Of a stretch of DNA of 64,000 nucleotides, positions 1 to 8,310 are shown piece by piece (the stretch's first letter is position 1; the number at the start of each line of letters is the position of its first letter). The notes under the pieces are model-generated. The model did no database searches. It saw only the letters and a program-made list of their open reading frames with translations, and was not told the origin of the DNA. The position numbers and the translations under genes were made by a program. This DNA is from Magicicada septendecula (taxonomy: Eukaryota; Arthropoda; Insecta; Hemiptera; Cicadidae), in assembly GCA_034769895.1 (NCBI GenBank), contig JAWRYS010000710.1, positions 558,001 to 622,000 of the forward strand, in the 5' to 3' direction.

Positions 1-416
1 TCTATCTTCTTACTCAAATTTTTACTGGTTTCTTCAATCCTTTTGTTGGTATTTTCTATGCTTTTATTTATTCCACCCAAATCTTCCTTCAAGGACTGCT
101 TATCTTCCTTCCTTTCCTTACTTGATTCTTCCATTTTATTATTAGTGGAATCCATTTTCTTACTCAAGGATTGGTTGTCCCTTTTCAGGTCTTCCATCTT
201 CTTACTGGTTTCTTCCATTTTCTCCATCATCTGCCTGAGCATTCCTTGTGTTGTCATGTTCTCTGTTTGTGAAGGTTTCTCCTTCTCTGGGACATTGACT
301 TCCCCTGTCTGCGTTGTTACTTCAGGTTGTTCCTCTGGTGGTACGGGTTGTTTCGGTTCCCCCTGGGCCACTAACACTTCTGGATCTTCAACGGGTGTTG
401 CCTCCTTATCCCCCAT
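1..416 (-). CDS. gag: gag copy 0, N-terminal fragment (cut by window edge)
   Basis: The first ~139 codons of the retrotransposon gag found in every unit. The start is the ATG at 414-416 (protein begins MGDKEATPVE). An in-frame TAA, created by a run of nine A's on the coding strand, lies five codons upstream, so this ATG is the first usable start. The visible part is an acidic, Pro/Gln-rich head followed by the beginning of a long coiled coil. No lesion is seen in this portion; the state of the remainder is unknown. Confidence 0.75.
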   Translation of the reverse strand, partial: MGDKEATPVEDPEVLVAQGEPKQPVPPEEQPEVTTQTGEVNVPEKEKPSQTENMTTQGMLRQMMEKMEETSKKMEDLKRDNQSLSKKMDSTNNKMEESSKERKEDKQSLKEDLGGINKSIENTNKRIEETSKNLSKKI

Positions 417-529
417 GTCAATTTTTTTTTACGGCCTCTGCCGCCCTCTTTTTCGAAGTAGCTCGTCTTTGCATTTTTCTTCTGTTTCTATTAATGATTC
501 GCTGCCAGGCTTATCTTATCAAGCCCTCT

Positions 530-542
530 AAGTTGGACGCCA
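530..542 (-). other. Primer-binding-site-like sequence
   Basis: Coding-strand TGGCGTCCAACTT begins three bases after a CA (LTR-like end ...TTACA). It differs by one base from TGGCGCCCAAC, the complement of a tRNA-Lys 3' end that many retroelements use to prime reverse transcription. Its position between the possible LTR and the gag leader is right. The same sequence is at 8295-8307, 16062-16074, 23839-23851, 31614-31626, 39390-39402, 47655-47667, 54984-54996 and 62313-62325. Assignment is by inspection only. Confidence 0.5.
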
Positions 543-593
543 CTTTGTAAGAAAACCCTGTATGCGGTCTTTACAAAAAAAGATAATAGAGAA

Positions 594-623
594 AAAATTT
601 TATTTTCAAAAAAATAAAATTTT
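594..623. repeat. 13-bp perfect AT inverted repeat
   Basis: AAAATTTTATTTT (594-606) and AAAATAAAATTTT (611-623) are exact reverse complements separated by four bases. In subtype B units one arm carries a T-to-G change (for example near 39471), weakening the stem. It lies in the candidate LTR next to A-runs and could act in 3'-end formation, which is inference. Confidence 0.6.
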
Positions 624-763
624 CAAAAAAAAAATTTTGTTTATGTTTTAATCAATGTCTGTAATTGTGAAATAATCCTGTTTTAATGTTCTGTTAAAAA
701 TTTTAATAATTAAGAAGTTATTTATTAATTATTGAGCACTTCTGGAAGATCTGAACCAAGTCT

Positions 764-784
764 GGAGTTAATCAGATTAACTCC
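764..784. repeat. 10-bp inverted repeat (GGAGTTAATC / GATTAACTCC)
   Basis: Perfect 10-bp arms around a single A, conserved in all units (e.g. near 8529, 16296, 24073). A near-perfect dyad of this size is a typical binding site for a dimeric protein or could extrude as a cruciform. No factor is identified. Confidence 0.6.
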
Positions 785-791
785 GGTCAGC

Positions 792-1015
792 AATCGATTT
801 GCGATGTTTAGTGCTGGTCCAATATCTCACTGTTAATTAATATTTTCTTCTTCTTGAAGTCTTGTTACATTAATAAATAAACCTTAAATTAGCATGTGAA
901 ATAATAATAGATACAAACAATTGAAATAAATGGATTTATTAACAAATTTTCGTAAATAATCGATTTTTAATCGATTGGGAGCAATTATCGACTCCGTCTC
1001 AGGGAATAATCGATT
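792..1015. promoter_or_regulatory. Cluster of four AATCGATT palindromes
   Basis: The palindromic octamer occurs at 792-799, 958-965, 969-976 and 1008-1015, with a further ATCGA at 987-991. In an AT-rich background four exact copies in ~225 bp is unusual. The core resembles insect ATCGAT-type promoter elements (DRE-like). In subtype B units (R6-R9) the last copy is changed to AATAGATT (e.g. near 39868), leaving three. The role is inferred. Confidence 0.5.
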
Positions 1016-1213
1016 CGTTCATACAGTGGAAAAAATTATTACAAGTATTATATAAAAAAGGTTCTTGGAGCGATTATATTAATAGTCAGAGAAGGGTAAT
1101 GAGAAAGTATAACATTAACAATTAAAGTAGTTCCATAATTATCATCTAACAATATTTAAATAATTCTGATATAATGTTTAAAAAAGTTGAATCGTCAAAC
1201 AATGTGTAGCTTC

Positions 1214-1341
1214 TGACGTCACTCGATGAGGAAGGCACAGAATCGTATTTTTCAAAGATGGCCGCTCCTAGGTATGGCGAGGTTATTGGTAATGTCGTCG
1301 TGTTAAAATCTCACAGCAAAATTACCTTCATAAATGTTTGA
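1214..1341 (+). promoter_or_regulatory. GC-richer island: CRE palindrome, YY1-like ATG, 27-codon ORF
   Basis: A perfect TGACGTCA lies at 1214-1221. Forty-four bases after it starts, CAAAGATGGCCGC resembles the YY1/initiator word AAGATGGCGGC and provides a well-placed ATG (1258-1260; A at -3, G at +4). This opens a 27-codon plus-strand frame beginning MAAPRYGEVIG and ending at 1341, inside the 163-bp segment. The island stands out from the AT-rich surroundings and is unchanged in all units: CRE starts at 8979, 16746, 24522, 32296, 40072, 48337, 55666 and 62995. It looks like a captured promoter plus first exon, or a divergent promoter opposite gag; neither is proven. Confidence 0.4.
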
Positions 1342-1634
1342 AATGTCCCCGCACTGGTGTAATCTGTCTAATAGGTTGTTTGGTGTGTTCTGAAGAAGTG
1401 TTCCGTGTATACTTGTGTTAATTATGTTATTTGATTTGTGTTCACTTCTGTGGGTTAACTATTCAAAAAGTTAACACAGCAAAATTACCTTCATAAATGT
1501 TTGAAATGTCCCCGCACTGGTGTAATCTGTCTAATAGGTTGTTTGGTGTGTTCTGAAGAAGTGTTCCGTGTATACTTGTGTTAATTATGTTATTTGATTT
1601 GTGTTCACTTCTGTGGGTTAACTATTCAAAAAGT
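1312..1634. repeat. Tandem duplication, 160-bp segment with 163-bp period
   Basis: Two identical 160-bp copies (1312-1471 and 1475-1634) separated by TAA, in the stretch after the CRE island. The same double copy is at 9077-9399, 16844-17166, 24620-24942 and 32394-32716. Units R6-R9 have one copy only, starting near 40165, 48436, 55765 and 63094. This marker separates subtype A from subtype B. Confidence 0.95.
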
Positions 1635-1639
1635 GGTTA

Positions 1640-3440
1640 TGATTTGTAGCGTTAGTTATCACAGATATATATTGTTTTACTGTTTTAAATCACTAGTATA
1701 ATGAAGTTTGGTGTTAGTTTTCACTATTGTCGCTAAAGTTTCTGTAGGTTTAGTTAGAAAAGTGTTTAATTTATTTAACTCTCGTTACACTGATATTAGA
1801 AGGTAACCGTAGTACCATTTTCTACACGGTTTTAAGGAACGTTATATTACACAACTATTCAGCTTGATATTCAACAAAAGACTAAACTAACTTCCTTCAT
1901 GTTAGTCAAAATCTGGCCCAGTTAATCTTTGAAAAAGTATTGTTAAAATATTTTGATTTCCCATACACATGATACAAAATTACATTATATATGGAATTTA
2001 TTTATTTTATTCATCACTTTCATGAATTATGAACCTTATCAGTGGTTTAATCATCTCATTCCTTTTAAATTGATACATTATAGTCCATATCTGTTGACAT
2101 TTTGTGGAAATTACCAAATTTCTCTATTTTTGGAAATTTAGGCTCAAAAATTGGTTTCCGCCTTCATATAATTTTTCTGCCATTTTAATTGTTATTAATA
2201 CGATTATAATAAATTTTAATTAGTCATATTTCTCTTCCTTTCCTTAAATACATATAAATTGAACCTTTGAACTGGTTTTTTATGTTAATCTCTGAATTTG
2301 ACATTGCTCTTTAAAATTAATTAATTTATATATTTTGAAAATTTACAATATTTTAAGGTATATTTCCTTATTATCACTTTAACTCATAGGATCATTCACA
2401 GTAGTGGTTAACTGATTTACCTTACCTAAATCTTGCTAGTTTACAGGAATTATAAGTGAATTAAATGGTTTATATGGCTTCTGTGAATTCACCACATGGC
2501 CTAGAGTTTAGAATTTTACATTTCTGTCTTTCTCAAATAAATTTAATCCTACTCCTCCTCTGACTTTACATAGTTATTATTACATGAAAATAAAACGTTT
2601 TACAAACCCATTGTGAGGTGTAGTATTTGATTAATACTACTATTATATAAAAAATAATAATGAACATCATTCAGCATTCTAAGATTGAACATATTGCTGA
2701 CATGGTTTGAAAACATACATTTAACTCTTTTTGAATTAATACAGCATACCTACTGAAACATTATTAATGGTATGCATGCTGTTATTTGGCAAACATAATT
2801 CATTTTAAACACATATAAATCTTATTTACTAAAAATTCTTATAAACCTATTGAGTTCATGGCTGTGAACAAATAGCCATTTTAAACAATTTAAACCTATG
2901 AATATAAATTAATGCCAGTCCTTTCTGGTCTAAACCATTATTATCTATTATCCCCTTCATCAGTAAACATGTCCACCCATACTCTAGTTATTATCATTTT
3001 TACAAATGGCTTGTAATAACAGAGTTACATTGAAATAATAAAATATTGGAAATCTTCCATTTTATTATTTTATGATGATGTGTATTATTGAATATAAAAG
3101 TTGTTATATAGCATATTGATAAGTTATAGTATCACCAACTTTAAGTTTATTGTATTTCCAAAAACACTTGCACAAGTTCACTTTCACTGGTGGTTCTGAT
3201 ATTTTGAGTCTTATTATCTCAGACCAGACCTTTAGTAATCCTGGACTGTTAAGACTTGTTTATTTTCTTTATCACACAATAGCTTTAGTTGGTTCACTTC
3301 TTATTATACTAGACAACACTTTTGATTTCTTAATAATTACATTTTTATAGGATTTTGGGATGTTATACTTTCTTTTTAATTGTCTCTATGGGTTTGGGGT
3401 TGATGGTATTTAATAATAGGTTTTATAACGGTGTTTCTTT
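1640..3440. other. AT-rich non-coding stretch of R1
   Basis: No gene is recognised here. Short plus-strand frames (1953-2141, 3150-3350) have no start context, composition or family resemblance that supports coding. Visible structure includes an 8-bp stem at 2620-2640 (GTAGTATT / AATACTAC) and an imperfect stem with CAGCATACC and GGTATGCATGCTG near 2748-2781. A purine-rich word on the coding strand near 2230-2246 (AAGGAAAGGAAGAGAAA) could be a polypurine tract. The other units hold the same sequence with scattered substitutions. Confidence 0.6.
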
Positions 3441-3446
3441 CATACT

Positions 3447-3543
3447 ATTTCTTCCTCTCTTCTTGTCTTTCTTCTTATCTTCTTTCTTGTCTTTCTTCTG
3501 GTCTTCCTTCTTCTTGTCTTCTTGTCTTCATTCTTCACTCTTG
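3447..3543. repeat. Polypyrimidine tract (polypurine on the coding strand)
   Basis: About 95 bases of almost pure C/T, built from TCTTCTTG / CTTTCTT-type words. On the element's sense strand this is a long AG-rich tract, the kind of sequence used as a plus-strand primer next to a 3' LTR, although real polypurine tracts are usually far shorter. The 101-codon hydrophobic plus-strand frame across it (3355-3660) is a by-product of the composition. Homologous tracts occur in all complete units, e.g. near 11212, 18979, 26755, 34529, 42795, 50407 and 57736. Confidence 0.6.
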
Positions 3544-3544
3544 G

Positions 3545-5220
3545 GTAAACCAAGGTACTTCGTGTTATCTCGACTGATGTTTAGTTTGGAGTATCGAAGT
3601 TATTTACTGATACTGACTTTGCTCTTCGCTAAAGGTTTCAGGGTATTGTTTACTTCCTGATCACAAATTTTATTCTTCCTTCTTCTTGTCTTTGGGGTAT
3701 TTTGGTGTTTCACCACTCTCAAACTGATTCTCTCTTCATGATATTGTGTAATCTAATTTGTTTACTGCTCCTAGCTTCCTGGGTAAATTCCTGATTTTAT
3801 AATATGAGTTGCTTTCATTAATTTCTTTGATTTTTAACAGTGGTTTTTATATAATGTAATGAGAATTTTTATTTTATTGTTGTTTATTCCTTTGATTTCA
3901 TTCAATTTCATTCGATTTTATATTAACATATGTGGTGTAATTAATTTTTATTATTTTATATGAATTAATAAATAGTGGATTTTCTGTCACGCTACAGAAT
4001 GCCCTTCTCCAGAAGTAATTTTTTCAGACTATACTTGCTTTGTCTGAAACAATTGCTTATGATAATTATTGTAGTTTTGTTATTATTCTTGACTTCCTTC
4101 CATTTTAAAAATTCTCCTATTTATATTTGAGCTTATATCCTTCTCATTCTCACTTGATCTTCCTTGATAGTAATAGTCATCTGAGTTTCATATTTATTAT
4201 TTCATTTTCATATTTCTTCTTAGTATTTTCTCCTTGGGATATTTCCTCCCTATCGTTCCCTACTTTGTGAGTTGGTTCAGTTCAGAGAGGCACTGTACAC
4301 TACTTCCTCTGCTGTCCAATACTTCACACATATTTGAGTACAGAGGCAAATCATCTCTGCTCAAAAAACATATTAATACTGCTGGAATTATCTACAGACA
4401 GATTAAAAAAAATTATTCAGAATAGTACACATTTGTTACTATTAAAAAAAAATATCTTTGGGATACTTCACTTATTACTTATTATATTTCTCAGAGATTT
4501 TAATATTCCTATCTCAGTTGTTCTTCTGACTCTTTAACTTGATGTTTCATTCATTTGATATTATGGTAGGAAGCTCTTCTATTATTACATTCTTCAACTT
4601 TCCTTATCATATAAAGCTTTTGGTTATAAATTCTTTATTACCTTCTGGTTTTTTTATTATTATCTGCATTGTTTATAGTAGCATATCTTTGACATTTTTA
4701 TTTTATTGCTCTGTTTTTATTATTTCCACTTGTTCTATTTTTTAGAACTTTTTATAACTGTCATTATCACAATTGACATTTAATTCATAAATCATTTTAT
4801 ATTACTTCGTTTAATTACATATATCTTTGATATTATTCTCACATTATTCCTGTCATGGTTATTATCCTTTCGAATGAATGTTTTTTATTAATTTTATAAT
4901 GAGGTCATAATTTCTCCTCATACCACTTCAAAGTTTTATTATCTCATAATTCCACATAAGTTTTTGTATTTTATTATATTCAATCACTCAAATCGTATCA
5001 CACGGTTTATTTCCTTTCGTATCCCTTTATGGAAAGTTTTTCACACTTTATATTGAGATTAGACATGATCATATTTCTCCAGAATTATTTGTTTTAATTC
5101 TAAAGTCTGTTTCCTTTATTCATCTCATTATGATCCTTTATAAACATAGTAAATATATTTTATGCTTACCATAAATATGGTATTAAATCTTTTCTGTTTA
5201 TTTCACCCAAGTGTTTTATT
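3545..5220. other. AT-rich non-coding stretch of R1
   Basis: No coding potential is recognised on either strand; the frames at 4234-4425, 4334-4537 and 4539-4745 are short and T-rich, and the last exists only because R1 lacks two bases. A smaller C/T-rich word is at about 3672-3696. The part corresponding to R6 43001-43290 is missing from R7 and R8, so it is dispensable for duplication of the unit. Confidence 0.6.
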
Positions 5221-5230
5221 AATAATTGGT

Positions 5231-5879
5231 CGGTAAGTAGTACTTACTCTTGGTTTGGAAACTTGATTTATACACAATTCAAAATTCATTCTTCTTATAT
5301 TATTCCATAAAGTTTTCTCAAATAATTTGTATGTAAGGTGGGCTTGCTTTCTTTTTAAATTTAGTTGTTTTCAAATCAGAATTCCTTTAATATTTCTGCA
5401 AAATGGTTTTTCTCAAATACTTGGTTAGTAATGTGGTCTTACATTGTTTTAAAATTTGGATGAGTCAAAATTCTTCTTTTATATTCTTGTCATAAAGTTT
5501 TTCAAATTTTTAGTTAGTAATGTGATCTTACACTTGTTTGGAATTTATTTGAATTATTTCATTCTATTCCTTTTATCCTTCTATAAAGTTTTCTTCAAAT
5601 GCTTGGTATGTAAGGTGATCTTACAATTGTTTTGGAATTTGGATTATTTCTAAATTCTGTTTTATATTATTTCTACAAGATTTCTCTCAAATAATTAGTA
5701 TGTAAGGTGTTCTTACTTTTGTTTTAGAATTTTGTCGATTTATAAATTCTTTTTCTTCTCTTTCCAAAATGTTTCTTTTAAATAATTGTATGTAATTTGG
5801 TATTACATTATTTTTAGAATTTTGAAGGTTTTTATTCATAAAATTTCTTTATGGATGCCTGGTTAAAGACACCCTTAAC
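5231..5879. repeat. Degenerate ~92-bp tandem repeat, about eight monomers
   Basis: A core of the form GTATGTAAGGTGATCTTAC recurs at about 5231, 5329, 5424, 5513, 5606, 5698, 5788 and 5861 (spacings 98, 95, 89, 93, 92, 90, 73). Each core is itself an imperfect dyad (GTAAG...CTTAC) and is flanked by TTTTCTCAAAT before and TTTTGGAATTT after. The last monomer (GGTTAAAGACACCCTTAAC) lies inside the -1 frame after gag, so the array may have grown from coding sequence. The same array is in every complete unit (R2 near 12998-13646). Confidence 0.7.
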
Positions 5880-6076
5880 TTTATTGGAACCCATCTCCTT
5901 AATTTTGTTATTGAAGTTATTGGTGGGATTACTGTTATCCTCTTCCAATAACTCATGTCGGATGTCCTTTAGGTAGTTGCACCCGATGACTGTGATACGA
6001 TTATTATTATTTATATTATTACACTCATTATTAAGATACCCAGTATTTAGGAGCAGTAACGGGTTCTGGCGATTTA

Positions 6077-8181
6077 TTACTGCCTGTGCCCGTTTAAAGG
6101 CTCGACATCGTTGTTCCTTTGTGCCATACTAGTTGAAGCATCATTTGGGATGCTTAGAGTGGGCCCCTGTCGATCTGTCCTATGGTCTTCCAGTCGTTCG
6201 TGGTTAGACCTCCGTTCAGCATCGTCTAAACTAGTACTCCTTCTCGTCGGATAGTACCTTGGTTGGTCCCGTTCTAGGCTCCTCCGCCTGTCTTCATATC
6301 CTGTCTTCGATTGTTGTTGTATCTTCGCTGTCGATCATCTGTGGCTCGTATGAAATTCACTTGTGGGCGGGGAAACCTATTATTAACGGGATTACCATTA
6401 TTTGGACCCGCACGATTATTATTATTATGGTAACGATCATTACCATAATTGGGGCTTCTCTGACTATTTTGGTTATGAGGGTAGGGATTTCTGTTACCCT
6501 GATAACCATTAGAGGGTCGACTCGGGTTCACATGGTTTGGACCTGTATTATTATTATTATTTTGATTAGTAGTGCTAAAGTTATGATTATTGTTAAAACT
6601 TTTATTCTACGGGTATGCCCGGCCTCCTTGGTACCCAGTGTTGGTGTTGTTCGTACCCTGGTTGTTGTTCGGATACGTCCTTGGTTCGGGCCCATCATTT
6701 CTTCTCCGGCTCTGTCGGTAGTAGTCTTCGTTTTCGTAGTTTTCGAGGAGTTCTGTCATTGCCTGGATCGTTTTTATTTGGCTGCCTCTCCTCGCACGTA
6801 TTACCTCTTCGTCATCATGGTATGACAACTTATTTATTAGGCACTCCTCAGGTATGGCCGGTTCTAAATGCTTGGCCATACATACCTTGCCGAGGAAATA
6901 AGCTATCATAGAACTACCGACTTGTGGTTTGTAGTGGCCGTGGCATATATTATCTCTTATCAAGTTTTGAGTCGTCTCCGACCAGTACTTGGCCTTGAAG
7001 AGGCTCTTAAATTGCTGATAACTTTCGATGTCACTCCGGTTGGCCATCCACCAATGGTCATTCACCTCCCGAAACGACTCGTCTAGGATTTCCCGGTTCT
7101 GGACCCATCGGTTCCCTCTGTGTTTTTCTAGGTATTCCTCTATGCGTGCCAAGAACTCCATAGGCTTCCGTTTATATTGCCGGAAATTAAGCCACTCTCT
7201 GTTTTCGGAAATTGGGAAATGATTGTAACCAGTTGGTCTGTTCCTTATCAATTCAATCTCCTCCTGGCTCTGACGCACTTGTCCTGTGATGTTCGTCATA
7301 GCGGCTTCCACGCCGTCGCATCTTTCGGTTACATGTGTCCGCACTTTATTCATTTCTTCCAGGGCAAATTTCTTGTTTTCTTCCAGTTTCGTTTCCTGTT
7401 GTTCCTTGACATGTGTAATCTCTTTATGTATTACCTCCCGGACTTCCAGCACTTCGTTTTCGGTCTGACGACATCTTTCGTCTACTTCCCTGATCTGCTG
7501 GTTAACAACCACGACTTCCTGTTCTAACTTCTTTACGATGGATTTCTTCGTCTCTGTTATCCTTTTATTTAACTCTTCTTTTGCCAACTCTATTCTCTTC
7601 TCTACCTTATTCATGCTTTCCTGGTTAACTTCCCTCAGTTCTTCTCTTAACCTTTGATTATTCTCGTCCATTTTCTCCTCCATTTTCTGATTATTTTCCT
7701 CCAACTTTTCCCTCAGTTGCTGATTGTCGCTTTCCATTTTCCTACTTGTTTCCTCCATTTTTTCTTCTATCTTCTTACTCAAATTTTTACTGGTTTCTTC
7801 AATCCTTTTGTTGGTATTTTCTATGCTTTTATTTATTCCACCCAAATCTTCCTTCAAGGACTGCTTATCTTCCTTCCTTTCCTTACTTGATTCTTCCATT
7901 TTATTATTAGTGGAATCCATTTTCTTACTCAAGGATTGGTTGTCCCTTTTCAGGTCTTCCATCTTCTTACTGGTTTCTTCCATTTTCTCCATCATCTGCC
8001 TGAGCATTCCTTGTGTTGTCATGTTCTCTGTTTGTGAAGGTTTCTCCTTCTCTGGGACATTGACTTCCCCTGTCTGCGTTGTTACTTCAGGTTGTTCCTC
8101 TGGTGGTACGGGTTGTTTCGGTTCCCCCTGGGCCACTAACACTTCTGGATCTTCAACGGGTGTTGCCTCCTTATCCCCCAT
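6077..8181 (-). pseudogene. gag: gag copy 1, nonsense codon and frameshift
   Basis: Same gag as the intact copy at 21611-23725, with two breaks. Gln525 is changed to TAG (6607-6609), ending the frame at 524 aa after the coiled coil and capsid-like core. A 10-bp deletion near 6301-6303 shifts the Arg/Asn-rich tail out of frame. A truncated protein with coiled coil and capsid region but no basic tail could still be made; whether it is cannot be told. Both lesions are shared with copy 2. The -1 frameshift heptamer downstream is still present (6092-6098) but cannot be reached in frame. Confidence 0.85.
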
Positions 8182-8310
8182 GTCAATTTTTTTTTACGGC
8201 CTCTGCCGCCCTCTTTTTCGAAGTAGCTCGTCTTTGCATTTTTCTTCTGTTTCTATTAATGATTCGCTGCCAGGCTTATCTTATCAAGCCCTCTAAGTTG
8301 GACGCCACTT

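Larger units (their letters stand above)
1..545 (-). repeat. Tandem unit R0 (partial, gag 5' end only)
   Basis: The window opens inside the gag gene of an array unit. The remaining part holds the gag N-terminal coding sequence, the gag leader and the primer-binding-site-like sequence. It matches the 3' end of R1 (7766-8310) almost base for base. The rest of this unit lies to the left of the window. Confidence 0.95.
546..869 (-). repeat. Candidate LTR (about 324 bp, outer edge uncertain)
   Basis: On the coding strand this stretch begins TGTAAC, ends TTACA and directly precedes the primer-binding-like site. It contains AATAAA-type polyadenylation words (near 719-731). The gag-proximal edge is supported by the primer-binding site. 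The other edge rests only on the TGTAA/TTACA match, because no convincing polypurine tract lies next to it. A much longer LTR reaching a purine-rich tract near 2245 or 3450 is possible. In a tandem array only one LTR per unit is expected, so direct LTR comparison cannot settle this. Confidence 0.35.
546..8310 (-). repeat. Tandem unit R1, 7765 bp, subtype A
   Basis: Complete repeat unit, counted from the TGTAAG edge next to the primer-binding-like site to the next such edge. It has the 163-bp duplication, the ~92-bp degenerate repeats and a gag pseudogene. Its gag shares a nonsense codon and a 10-bp deletion with R2, so the two derive from one already damaged unit. It lacks two bases near 4693 that the other units carry. 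Confidence 0.95.

Noticed and set aside
1953..2141. 62-codon plus-strand frame repeated in all nine units
   Set aside because: Repetition only reflects recent duplication of the unit. The ORF is short, AT-driven and has no recognisable motif.
3355..3660. 101-codon hydrophobic plus-strand frame that looks like a membrane protein
   Set aside because: The Leu/Phe/Ser composition comes from the polypyrimidine tract. It has no family resemblance, and copies in R7/R8 lose the start and change the end.
4539..4745. 68-codon frame found only in R1
   Set aside because: It exists only because R1 lacks two bases near 4693; the other units interrupt it.
6259..6825. Plus-strand 154-190-codon frames opposite the gag tail (Ile/Val-rich)
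   Set aside because: Antisense of Asn/Arg-rich codons; AAT/AAC runs read as ATT/GTT. No independent support.
7724..8296. Plus-strand frame of ~190 codons opposite the gag 5' end (repeated in every unit)
   Set aside because: It is the antisense shadow of the Glu/Lys-rich coiled coil, which gives Ser/Leu/Phe-rich translations. Gag has clear domain structure and this has none.
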